A stretch of 51,691 nt of DNA, from assembly GCA_021324595.1 (NCBI GenBank), contig JAJPIV010000011.1:1-51691 (forward strand), given 5' to 3'. Source of the DNA: Actinomycetota bacterium. Its GTDB lineage: Bacteria; Actinomycetota; Actinomycetes; Streptosporangiales; Streptosporangiaceae. The position numbers and the translations under genes were made by a program. Positions 43,105-50,781 of this stretch are shown piece after piece (position 1 is the stretch's first letter; the number at the start of each line of letters is the position of its first letter). A model generated the notes under the pieces. The model had not been told where the DNA came from. It worked only from the letters and a program-made list of their open reading frames with translations, and did no database searches.

Positions 43105-43106
43105 AT
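43090..43106. promoter_or_regulatory. perfect palindrome, probable GntR operator
   Basis: ATGTGGC-ATG-GCCACAT is a perfect 7-3-7 inverted repeat at the junction between the transketolase operon and the divergent GntR gene. GntR/FadR-family operators are short palindromes of this kind next to the regulator gene, so autoregulation and control of the operon are likely. It overlaps the first codons of the transketolase gene. Confidence 0.7.
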
Positions 43107-43193
43107 TGTCACTTTGCCTTCATGTAACGTCAACGGTAGGTGGCAGGGCCTCGTGCGGGGCTCAGCGCGGGAGGGACGTTGCCGGGAAGTCAC

Positions 43194-43976
43194 ATGGCCG
43201 GTCCTGGCCGGACGCAGCGCCGGGAGCGCCGCAGGCCGGCGGCGGTGGACCTGACCGGCATCCCGCCGGTGCCGCCGCTCCGCCGCGCCGACCTCCTCGC
43301 CGAGCAGATCCGCCGCTTCATCGTGACCGCGGGGATCGCCGAGGGCGCGCGGCTGCCCGCCGAGCGGGACCTCGCGGAGCGGTTCGGCGCGAGCCGGCCG
43401 ACGGTCAGCCAGGCGCTGCGGACCCTGTCGCTGATGGGCCTGGTGGAGATCCGCCACGGGTCCGGTGCCTACGTGGTCCGCCGCCCAGAGGCGATGGTGG
43501 CGGCGTCGGTCGGCCTCATGCTCGACCTCGACCAGCGGTCGGTGGGCCACCTGATGCGGCTGCGCCTGTGGCTGGAGACGCTCGGCGTCACCGAGGCCGC
43601 GGGCCGCGAGCCCGCGCTGGCGGAGGCCGAGGCCGGGCAGATCGGCACCGCGCTCGCCCGGCTGCGCGACACCGCGGGCCGGACGTCGGAGTGGATCGCC
43701 GCCGACACCGTGTTCCACGCCACGGTGGTGCGCGCCGCAGGGAACCCGTACCTGACCGCCATGTACGAGAGCGTGCACGGCGCGGTGCTGTCCCACCAGC
43801 TGAGGGCATGGGTGGACGACGAGGCGGAGCCACGCTGGCTGCGCGAGTCGGGGCCGGAGCGGCACTGGGCGCTGCACGAGCCGATCGCCGGCGCGGTCCT
43901 GCGCCGCGACGCCGCCGCGGCGCAGGACGCCGTCCTGCGCCACCATCGGGTCATGACCGAGCACATGGAAGCCTAG
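43194..43976 (+). CDS. GntR-family regulator, FadR/FCD subfamily
   Basis: About 260 residues. The N-terminal winged helix (about 25-95) has LAEQIRRFIVTAGIAEGARL, PAERDLAERFGASRPTVSQA and LVEIRHGSGAYVV. The C-terminal ~150 residues form an all-helical FCD ligand domain (MRLRLWLETLGVTEAAG, DTVFHATVVRAAGNPYL, LHEPIAGAVLRRD) with the Asp/His metal-binding pattern usual for organic-acid sensing. The ATG at 43194 follows GGGAAG; a GTG at 43140 is a possible longer start. Being divergent from the transketolase operon with a palindrome between them, it very likely represses that operon and responds to its substrate or an intermediate. Confidence 0.9.
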   Translation: MAGPGRTQRRERRRPAAVDLTGIPPVPPLRRADLLAEQIRRFIVTAGIAEGARLPAERDLAERFGASRPTVSQALRTLSLMGLVEIRHGSGAYVVRRPEAMVAASVGLMLDLDQRSVGHLMRLRLWLETLGVTEAAGREPALAEAEAGQIGTALARLRDTAGRTSEWIAADTVFHATVVRAAGNPYLTAMYESVHGAVLSHQLRAWVDDEAEPRWLRESGPERHWALHEPIAGAVLRRDAAAAQDAVLRHHRVMTEHMEA

Positions 43977-44022
43977 GTGACGGCCCGCACGGGGGCCGGT
44001 GGCCCATCGCCGCCCCGGCCGC

Positions 44023-44193
44023 TCACCGGCCGATGCGCGTGCCCGTGATCGACGTGAACTGGCAGATCAGCGCCGCGGTGAGCAGGACGAGCCCGACCGC
44101 GATCTCGTTGAGGCGCCGCAGCTCCCGGCCGCTCGCGGCGAAGGCGAACATCACCAGGGCGCCGGCGGCGAGGATGAGGGCCAGGACGTCCAT
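44023..44193 (-). CDS. small two-helix membrane protein downstream of the P450 fusion
   Basis: A 56-residue open frame beginning MDVLALILAAGALVMFAFAA and ending ICQFTSITGTRIGR. Two hydrophobic helices (about 2-20 and 31-48) flank a charged loop (SGRELRRLNE). A GGGAGA site lies a few bases before the ATG. The start is only 16 bases after the stop of the FHA-P450 gene, so the two are almost certainly cotranscribed. No family is recognised. It might anchor or regulate the P450 at the membrane (inference). Confidence 0.65.
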   Translation of the reverse strand: MDVLALILAAGALVMFAFAASGRELRRLNEIAVGLVLLTAALICQFTSITGTRIGR

Positions 44194-44208
44194 GCGTTCT
44201 CCCGATGG

Positions 44209-47200
44209 TCAGCCCCACAAGTCGGGGCGGTAGCGTGCGGTCGCCTCAAGCTCGCGGACATAGGCCTCCGCGTGGTCCCCGGGCAGTCGCCCGTGCTGTG
44301 CTGCCACCTCCACGAACGCGGCGCGGACGGCATCGCGCATCGGCTGAGATCCGCAGACGTACACGTAGCCCCCGGCGGCGAGCATGCGCCAGGTCAGCGC
44401 GCCGTGTGCCCTGATCCGGTCCTGGACGTGCTCCCCGCGGCCGGGCGGCTCGCGCGAGGTCGCCACGTGCAAGTGGTCGAGCGCGCCCTCCGCGACGAGC
44501 CGTTCGATCTCGTCACGGTAGATGAAGTCCTGGCTCGCCGACCGGATGCCGTTGAACAGCAGCGCCTCGCCGAGGCGGGCACCCGCGCGCCGCATCGCCA
44601 GCCGCTCCCACAGGAACGCCCGCATCGGGGCGAAGCCCGTGCCGGCCGAGACGAAGATCATCGGCTTGGCCACGTCCTCCTGCAGGGTGAATCCCTCGGT
44701 GGTGTGCAGGAAGACATCCAGCAAGTCGCCCGGCCGGAGCCGGTGCAGGAAGCGCGAGGCGATCCCGGGCAGGACCCGTCCCGGTGCTCCCGGCGCCGGC
44801 ACCGCGTGCAGGCCGACGGTCAGGTGCACGGTCTGGTCGCCGTGGATCTTCGGGCTCGAGCTGGCCGAGTAGTAGCGCGGGCGAAGCGGCTGGGCGGCGC
44901 TGAGGAACTCGAAGATGTTGAGCCGGCACGACGTGAACGTGGCGAGGAGGCCGAGCACGTCGCAGCCATCCGCGGGCCCCGCGCCATCCGCGGGCCCCGC
45001 GTGATCGGGGTGCCCCGGGTGACCGGGATGCCCTGCGTGATCGGCAGGCCCGGCCGCGCCGGCGCGAGGCCTGGCGCCGGCCGGCGCGGTCAGCATCTCC
45101 TCGATCCGGCCGAGCGCGGCGCGCTCGGCCGGATCGGCGGCCCGCTCGCGCAGGAGGCCGGCGAGGGCGGCGGCCGGCCGGCCGGTGATGTCGACCAGGC
45201 TGGTGAGCACGTTCCGGACCTGCAGCACGACGCCCGTCGGCACGGCGCGCACGTCCATCGCCGACGGGACCGTGAACAGGCTTTCCGCGGGCGCGCCCAG
45301 GCGCCAGGCGAGCCAGGCGACCTGCTCCGGGTCGTTCCTCGGGCAGACGCCCAGATGATCGCCTGCCCGGTAGGTCACGCCCGCGGGGAGGGCGAGCTCC
45401 AGGTGACGGGTGCGCTTGGGCGACCCGGCTGCCTGGAGCTCGCGGGAGGCCAGCGTGCGCGCGACGATCGTGTCCAGGCCGACGGCGTTGGTGAGCAGCT
45501 CCGGGGCCAGCACCAGGCGGGACCGCCTGCTCCTGTCGCCCGTCGCCGAGCGGCGCCACGATCCGGACGACATGCGCCGGATCACCGAGGACATGCCGGA
45601 GGATGGCGGAGCTGGCGCGGCGTCCTCGCGCCGCAGTGACCTGTGCATGGCCGTCGTCGAGTCGGTCCTGGTCAGCTCCCCGGTCGCGGCTCCCTCGGCG
45701 GCGGCGCGATCCGCGGCTTCCTTCGTGGCGCGCGCCCCGGACAGCCGGAGCAGCAACGGCCAGACGCGGGCATTCCAGTCCGCGTGCGCGCGCTCCCATG
45801 CCGGCGTGCCCACGTCGCCATGGGCGAGGTCGGCGAGCGGGGTGGCGCCGATTTCGGCCAGCTTGCCGTGCACCCAGCGAGGGAACGCGAGGAACGCGTT
45901 CCACTGGCTGTTGCCCAGGCCCCAGACCAGGTAGCTGCACTGCCGCCAGGCGTCTGAGCCCGGCGGGGTGCGGTCGAGCCAGGCCTTGAACGCGGTCGCG
46001 TTCGACGGCGGATTGGAGGTGTACGTCGAGGTCATCACGACCAGCAGCCACGGCCCGCGGCGCGGCGGCGCCTGAGCGAGATCGTTGAGCGTGATCACGT
46101 CGCAGGTGTAGCCGTGGTGATGGCCGCGCCGCGCGAACCGCTCGGCGAGTTCCTTGTTCGCCCCGAAGTTGCTCCCGTAGGCGATCACCAGGTGCCGGTA
46201 GGCGCTTGCCTGGGGGATCTCGGTGGGCTCGCCCCACTCGGCCGGAACGGAGCGGGCGGACGCGGGGCGATCCGGCCCCTGGCCGCCCCGGACGGCGACC
46301 GGAGCGCCTGGCACGGGCGGAATGACGGGGGCCGGGGGAACGGCAGGGCGATCCAGGAACGCCGCCGGCCCGCCGCGCCGGCTGCTCTCCTCGCGGGGCA
46401 GCAGGACGACCGGGACCGACGTCGGCTTGGTCGTCACGACCGTGTTCTTCGCCACCGTCGCCCCGGGTGCCATCCGCAGCCGGTAGTGCTTGCAGATCTC
46501 GAACATGACGACGCGCAGCATCATGAACGTGACCTCTTGGGCCATGCACTGCCGCTTGCCGACCGAGAACGGGATGAACGCGTGGCGCGGCCGGCCGATG
46601 AGCCGGTCGGGCGCGAAATGCCCCGGGTCGAACCGGTCGGGATCGGGTCCCCAGTACCGCGGGTCCCGCTGGGCGGCGAGCGTGCCGACCAGGATGATGT
46701 CGCCCTTCCTGACGCGGTACCGGCCGAGCGTGCCGTCCTTCAGGCTGCGGCGGATGGTGACCGGCATCGGCGGGTAGACCCGCAGCGTCTCCTTGATCAC
46801 CTGAGTCAGGTACGGCAGCGCCGACAGGTCTTCGTACCGCAGGTCGTAGCCGGGATCGCCGCCGGTGATCCCGTCGACCTCGGCGAGCACCCGCTCCTCG
46901 ACGTCCGGGCGGGTGGCCAGGACGTGCGCGAGCCACGCCCCGGTGATCGACGGGCCGTTGAAGCCGTTCGACAGGTGCATGAGGATCTGGTCGCGCACGG
47001 TCGGCGCGTCGAGCAGGCTGCCGGTCTCCGGGTCCGGGGTGGTGACCAGGCGGGTCAGCAGGTCGTTCCGCTGCCCGGCCGATGCCGCGTGCGCCCGTGC
47101 GCGCACGAGCGCGCCGGCCGTCGCGTAGAGCTCGGCATTGTGGCGCCGGTACCGCCGCACCCGCTCCCGCTTGCGGCGCCCCGCCACCAGCGTGAAGTCG

Positions 47201-48261
47201 GGAAAAGGATCGGCGACCCGCCGGATGCTCTCCTTCGTGCTCTCCGGGACGGCCACGGCGAACGGGTGCGGCTGGCCGTCGCCGGCGAGCAGGGCGAAGT
47301 CATAGTCACAGGCGCCGCGGCCGGAGACCTCCAGCGCGTAGCGCTCCATCCAGGCCCGCGCGTCCAGTGGCTGGCCGGCGGGCAGCGCCGACCACGCGGT
47401 GACCAGCTTGCGCGCCTGCTCCTTCATCTGCTCTAGCTGAGTCCGCTGGTTCGCCGGCGAGTACCACGGCAGCATCACGCGCCGGATCCGCTCGTAGCCG
47501 GGGCCGTCGCTGATCACCGAGATCCCGTCGCCGCGCGAGTTGCGCAGCTGGGCGAAGAAGTTGATCTCCTCGACGAGCTTGCCGAACTGCTCCTCATCCG
47601 CTGCGACCTGATCGAGGAGCTCAGGGTCGGAAACGACGACCAGCCGCCACTTCTTCGTGGGGACCCCGACCGCGTAGATGTGCCCGAACCTGCGGAAGTA
47701 CTCCAGCTGGCTGTCGTTGTCGTTCAGGATGCGGAAGTTCGAGAAGCGCTCTCCTCGGGCCGCGAGCCAGCGGATCGCGTAAGGGATCTCGATCGGCTCC
47801 GTCCGCTCCGCCTCCCGCCCGCCGGCCGCGGATCGCGGCGCGGGCTCCGGCGGCCCGGGCCGCCGCCAGGCGCGGCTCGCCGGCTCGCCAGGCGAGCTGT
47901 GGCCGGCACCGGGCTCGCGGGTGGCGCCGGGCTCGCGGGTGGCGCAGGCCAGGCCCGGGCCGTCCGCCTGGTGGCCGAGCCGGACCAGGCACCGCTCGCC
48001 GAGCACGACCCGGTCGACCCGGGCCCCCCCGACGTAGGTGCCGTTCGTGCTGCCGGCGTCCAGCAGCACCCACTGGCCGTCCTCATGGCGCAGCAGGGCG
48101 TGGTGCCAGGACACCCTGGGGTCGCTGATCACGATGTCGCACGCAGGATCCCGGCCGACGAGGTAGGAGCGCCCGGCGGTGAGCGTCCGCTCGGAGCCGG
48201 CTGCGCTGACCACGAGGTCCGGCGCTGGCATAGGCCAAGGGTAGGGCAGCGTGCGCTGCAT
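44209..48261 (-). CDS. FHA domain - cytochrome P450 - FMN/FAD reductase fusion (self-sufficient P450, CYP102-like)
   Basis: A 1350-residue single polypeptide. FHA domain: ~12-100 (YLVGRDPACDIVISD, SWHHALL, STNGTYV), which binds phosphothreonine. Linker to ~150. P450 domain: ~153-640, with ExxR in KETLRVY (~489) and axial Cys ~571 in FSVGKRQCMAQEV. The I-helix reads NGFNGPSIT, lacking the usual acid-Thr pair. Flavodoxin domain: ~690-850 (VIAYGSNFGANKELA, GLGNSQWNAF). A basic Ser/Thr-rich linker follows (~850-950). FAD/NADPH reductase: ~950-1350 (RYYSASSSPK, SAGTGFAPMRAFL, YVCGSQPMRDAV, terminal Trp-Gly). Domain order after the FHA matches P450 BM3. The start may be ATG 48261 or 48231. A tiny membrane protein follows in the same transcript. 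Confidence 0.93.
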   Translation of the reverse strand: MQRTLPYPWPMPAPDLVVSAAGSERTLTAGRSYLVGRDPACDIVISDPRVSWHHALLRHEDGQWVLLDAGSTNGTYVGGARVDRVVLGERCLVRLGHQADGPGLACATREPGATREPGAGHSSPGEPASRAWRRPGPPEPAPRSAAGGREAERTEPIEIPYAIRWLAARGERFSNFRILNDNDSQLEYFRRFGHIYAVGVPTKKWRLVVVSDPELLDQVAADEEQFGKLVEEINFFAQLRNSRGDGISVISDGPGYERIRRVMLPWYSPANQRTQLEQMKEQARKLVTAWSALPAGQPLDARAWMERYALEVSGRGACDYDFALLAGDGQPHPFAVAVPESTKESIRRVADPFPDFTLVAGRRKRERVRRYRRHNAELYATAGALVRARAHAASAGQRNDLLTRLVTTPDPETGSLLDAPTVRDQILMHLSNGFNGPSITGAWLAHVLATRPDVEERVLAEVDGITGGDPGYDLRYEDLSALPYLTQVIKETLRVYPPMPVTIRRSLKDGTLGRYRVRKGDIILVGTLAAQRDPRYWGPDPDRFDPGHFAPDRLIGRPRHAFIPFSVGKRQCMAQEVTFMMLRVVMFEICKHYRLRMAPGATVAKNTVVTTKPTSVPVVLLPREESSRRGGPAAFLDRPAVPPAPVIPPVPGAPVAVRGGQGPDRPASARSVPAEWGEPTEIPQASAYRHLVIAYGSNFGANKELAERFARRGHHHGYTCDVITLNDLAQAPPRRGPWLLVVMTSTYTSNPPSNATAFKAWLDRTPPGSDAWRQCSYLVWGLGNSQWNAFLAFPRWVHGKLAEIGATPLADLAHGDVGTPAWERAHADWNARVWPLLLRLSGARATKEAADRAAAEGAATGELTRTDSTTAMHRSLRREDAAPAPPSSGMSSVIRRMSSGSWRRSATGDRSRRSRLVLAPELLTNAVGLDTIVARTLASRELQAAGSPKRTRHLELALPAGVTYRAGDHLGVCPRNDPEQVAWLAWRLGAPAESLFTVPSAMDVRAVPTGVVLQVRNVLTSLVDITGRPAAALAGLLRERAADPAERAALGRIEEMLTAPAGARPRAGAAGPADHAGHPGHPGHPDHAGPADGAGPADGCDVLGLLATFTSCRLNIFEFLSAAQPLRPRYYSASSSPKIHGDQTVHLTVGLHAVPAPGAPGRVLPGIASRFLHRLRPGDLLDVFLHTTEGFTLQEDVAKPMIFVSAGTGFAPMRAFLWERLAMRRAGARLGEALLFNGIRSASQDFIYRDEIERLVAEGALDHLHVATSREPPGRGEHVQDRIRAHGALTWRMLAAGGYVYVCGSQPMRDAVRAAFVEVAAQHGRLPGDHAEAYVRELEATARYRPDLWG
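44965..45054. repeat. degenerate 5 x 18-bp tandem repeat inside the reductase domain
   Basis: Two identical 18-base units (gccatccgcgggccccgc at 44965 and 44983) are followed by three degenerate units at 45001, 45019 and 45037. On the coding (minus) strand they encode a Gly/Pro/His/Asp-rich insert (GHPGHPGHPDHAGPADG) within the FAD domain that BM3-type enzymes lack. Confidence 0.85.
47909..47944. repeat. 2 x 18-bp tandem repeat in the FHA-P450 linker
   Basis: Two identical copies of ccgggctcgcgggtggcg encode a duplicated ATREPG segment in the linker between the FHA and P450 domains. The Thr next to Arg could be a phosphorylation site, which is speculation. Confidence 0.85.
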
Positions 48262-48405
48262 GGACAGGGGAGACGGCCCGCGAAACGCCCGCCCGCCCGG
48301 GCAGGGCGCTTGGCGGGCCCGGCCGGGACGAAGGGCTTTTCTTCCGGAGCCGGGGGGAGTTAGCTAGCGTCAGCGGCGAGTCAATGGACGCGTGGAAGGA
48401 GCGCT

Positions 48406-48954
48406 GTGGTGTCCGGCATCGGCCGGGTCATCGTCGGCGCGAGCGGTTCACCGGGCAGCCTGCGGGCGCTGCGGTACGCGGAGGAGCTGGCCCGCGCCCA
48501 TGATGCCATCCTGATTCCCGTGCTCGCGTGGGTGCCGCCTGGCGGCGAGGCCGCCGACCTGCAGTACCCCTCCGATCACCTGCGCCGCGTCTGGGCCGAG
48601 GACGCGCAGCACAGGCTGCGCGACGTGCTGCTCGCGGTCTGGGGGGAGGTCCCGGCCGACGCGTCGGTCCAGCCGATCGCGCAGCGCGGCGAGGCCGGAC
48701 GCGTCCTGGTGGAGATCGCCTCCCGCCCCGGCGACCTGCTCGTGGTGGGTGCCGGGCGCCGCCGGCGGCGGCCCGGGTTCCGGGCCGGGAAGGTGAGCCG
48801 CTACTGCCTGGCCCACGCCGCGTGCCCGGTGCTGGCGGTGCCGCCGCCGGCGCTGGCCGGCGAGCTCGGGCACGGGCCGCTCGGCTGGGCGTTCTGGCGC
48901 CGGCAGCTCACGCCCGAGCAGGTGCTCGACGAGCGCGGCCCCGCGCCGGCCTAG
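48406..48954 (+). CDS. universal stress protein (UspA family)
   Basis: A 182-residue protein with one USP domain: RVIVGASGSPGSLRALRYA at the N-terminus, PVLAWVPPGGEA, and the nucleotide-binding end VVGAGRRRRRPGFRAGKVS leading into CPVLAVP. A ~30-residue tail (LGWAFWRRQLTPEQVLDE) is extra. Such proteins accumulate under starvation or low oxygen. Its location beside narHJI fits a hypoxia-type regulon, but no unambiguous DosR box was found. Start GTG 48406 (or the next GTG, 48409) has AAGGAG a few bases upstream. It is divergent from the P450 gene and convergent with the cupin. Confidence 0.88.
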   Translation: MVSGIGRVIVGASGSPGSLRALRYAEELARAHDAILIPVLAWVPPGGEAADLQYPSDHLRRVWAEDAQHRLRDVLLAVWGEVPADASVQPIAQRGEAGRVLVEIASRPGDLLVVGAGRRRRRPGFRAGKVSRYCLAHAACPVLAVPPPALAGELGHGPLGWAFWRRQLTPEQVLDERGPAPA

Positions 48955-48971
48955 CGTCCCGGCGCCGGCGC

Positions 48972-49304
48972 TCACGGGCTCTTGGCGACCGTGAGCAGGA
49001 GGGCAGCGTCCTCGACGGCCGCCAGGCCGTGCTGGGCGTCCGGCAGGATCAGCAGGTCGCCGGGCCGGCCCTCCCAGGACTGGCCGCCCGCGGTCAGGGT
49101 GACCCGGCCGCGCAGGACGAGCACGCTGCCCTCGCCCGGGCTGGCGTGCTCGGCCAGGGCCGAGCCGGCGGTCAGCGCCAGCACCGTCTGGCGGAGCACC
49201 CGCTCATGGCCGCCGAGCACGGTCTGCGCGGTCCGCCCGCCCGGGGCGGCGCCCGCGCGCTCCAGCAGCTCGCGGGCGAGCGCGTCGAGTGACAGCTTCT
49301 GCAT
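48972..49304 (-). CDS. small cupin-domain protein
   Basis: A 110-residue protein with a short N-terminal helix (LDALARELLERAG) and a single cupin barrel: LAEHASPGEGSVLVLRG, VTLTAGGQSWEGRPGDLLIL and PDAQHGLAAVEDAALLL. Metal-binding His/Glu residues are present in AEHASPGEGS and DAQHG. The function is unknown; cupins of this size often bind metal or small ligands. The ATG at 49304 follows GGGAG by five bases; an in-frame ATG at 49319 is an alternative. It lies ~65 bases downstream of narI in the same direction, so it may belong to the nitrate reductase transcript. Confidence 0.85.
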   Translation of the reverse strand: MQKLSLDALARELLERAGAAPGGRTAQTVLGGHERVLRQTVLALTAGSALAEHASPGEGSVLVLRGRVTLTAGGQSWEGRPGDLLILPDAQHGLAAVEDAALLLTVAKSP

Positions 49305-49369
49305 GTCCGCTCCCGTCATGATCCGCCGATTCGCATCCGCCGCCCGCCGCGCTCCGGGCCGCTCGCTGG

Positions 49370-50122
49370 TCAGTACGGCACCCCGATCCGGCGCCAGCGC
49401 CTGCCGCTCGTGCCCGGCTCGTCCGGCGCGGCGGCCCGGCGGCTGCGGTAGACGACGTACGGCCGCCACAGGTACCACAGCGGGTAGCTCCAGGCGTGCA
49501 CCAGCCTGCTGAACGGCCAGATCGCCCAGATCACCCACGCGGCTGTGGCGTGGACCTGGTAGACCACGGGGGCCGAGGCGATCGCCCGCGCGTCCGGGGA
49601 CGCGGAGAACAGCCCGCGGAACCACGGGGCCACCGAGTCGCGATAGTTGTACCCGTGCCCGAGCAAGTTCACGAAGACCGTCGGCACGACGCCGGTGAGG
49701 ATCACGATCAGCAGCAAGATCAGCGCGACCCAGTCGATCGGGCTGGTCGTGGCCCGCACCCGGGGCACGACCAGCCGGCGGCTGGCCAGCACCACTACGC
49801 CGGCGAGCACGAGGACCGCGGCGAGGGTGCCGGCGGCGGCAGAGAACCAGCGGTAGGCGTCCTCCGGGATGCCGATCGCCCGCGTCCACGCCGCCGGGAT
49901 GAGGATCCCGATCACGTGCCCGGCGATCGCGGCGAACGTGCCGTAGTGGAAGACCGGGGATCCCCACTTGAGCAGCCGCCGCTCCTGCAGCTGCGTGGAG
50001 CGGCTGGTCCAGCCGAACTGGTCGTAGCGCCACCGCCAGACGTGGCCGACCACGAAGATCGCGAGGGCCAGGTAGGGCAGGCCCACCCACCAGGTCACCT
50101 CGAGAGAGCTCACGCCGGTCAC
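49370..50122 (-). CDS. narI: respiratory nitrate reductase gamma subunit
   Basis: A 250-residue integral membrane cytochrome b subunit. It passes electrons from quinol to NarGH. It has five hydrophobic helices, beginning VTWWVGLPYLALAIFVVGHV, and the paired heme-ligating histidines typical of the family (FVVGHVWRWR, FHYGTFAAIAGHVIGIL, QVHATAAWVIWAIWPFSRLVH region). The RxxQLQERRLLKWGSPVFHYG block after helix 1 is a NarI signature. The start is a GTG overlapping the narJ stop (GTGA). The C-terminal ~30 residues are basic and cytoplasmic. Confidence 0.95.
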   Translation of the reverse strand: MTGVSSLEVTWWVGLPYLALAIFVVGHVWRWRYDQFGWTSRSTQLQERRLLKWGSPVFHYGTFAAIAGHVIGILIPAAWTRAIGIPEDAYRWFSAAAGTLAAVLVLAGVVVLASRRLVVPRVRATTSPIDWVALILLLIVILTGVVPTVFVNLLGHGYNYRDSVAPWFRGLFSASPDARAIASAPVVYQVHATAAWVIWAIWPFSRLVHAWSYPLWYLWRPYVVYRSRRAAAPDEPGTSGRRWRRIGVPY

Positions 50123-50781
50123 GGCCGGGCCTGCCGTGCGGGAAGGGCGGGCGGGATCGGCCGCGCGCCGGCCGGCGGCAGTGGCGGCCAGGGCGCCTCC
50201 AGGCCGACCCGCTCGCTCGGCGGGCCGCCCTCGGCCCGGAAGCGGCGCACGCGCGCCAGGTCGGCCCGGCGCAGCCCGGGGAGCTGGGCGCAGACCGCCT
50301 CCACCACGCTCGCGTAGGGCGAGGGGGCCCCGCGCAGTCCGTCCAGCAGCAGTTCCAGGTCGGCGCGGTGCGCGGCGAGCAGCCGCTCGCCGCGCGGCGC
50401 CAGCGCGGCGAACTCAAGCACCATCGGCAGGTAGTCGGGCAGCTCCGCCGGGTCCGGCTCGAACCCGGCCGCCCGGTAGGCCGCCGTGAACTGCAGCATC
50501 GCCATCCCCCGGGTGCGGGTGTCGCCGTGCCGGTACCAGGTGAGGTACAGCGCGCACCGCCGGTGCAGGTCGAACGTCGCGACGTAGTGCGCGGCGACCT
50601 GGCCGGGCGGGGTCGCCGCGAGCCAGTCGAGGAAGGTGCCGAGCGCTCCGGCCGCGGCCCGGGGGGAGACGCCGGCCGCCGCGGCGCGGAGCGTGCCGAG
50701 CCCGTCGAGCAGCGCGAGCGTGGGGTACTGGAGCAGAACCGAGGCCAGCTTGAACGGGCTGACCTGGTCCCGTGCCGTCAT
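50119..50781 (-). CDS. narJ: nitrate reductase assembly chaperone (delta subunit)
   Basis: A 220-residue all-helical chaperone that holds the NarG apoprotein during molybdenum cofactor insertion. It shows the family opening KLASVLLQYPTLALLDGL and the conserved YVATFDLHRRCALYLTWYRHGDTR block, followed by ELPDYLPMVLEFAAL. It overlaps narH (ATGA) at its start and narI at its stop, the standard narGHJI arrangement. The C-terminal ~30 residues are Pro-rich and variable. Confidence 0.95.
   Translation of the reverse strand: MTARDQVSPFKLASVLLQYPTLALLDGLGTLRAAAAGVSPRAAAGALGTFLDWLAATPPGQVAAHYVATFDLHRRCALYLTWYRHGDTRTRGMAMLQFTAAYRAAGFEPDPAELPDYLPMVLEFAALAPRGERLLAAHRADLELLLDGLRGAPSPYASVVEAVCAQLPGLRRADLARVRRFRAEGGPPSERVGLEAPWPPLPPAGARPIPPALPARQARP

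Noticed and set aside
13470-47944. Tandem arrays considered as CRISPR
   Set aside because: Units are contiguous with no spacers, and no cas gene is present.
48300-48345. DosR/DevR-like box (GGGACGAAGGGCTT) before the universal stress gene
   Set aside because: Only the first half matches the consensus; the second half does not form the expected inverted repeat.
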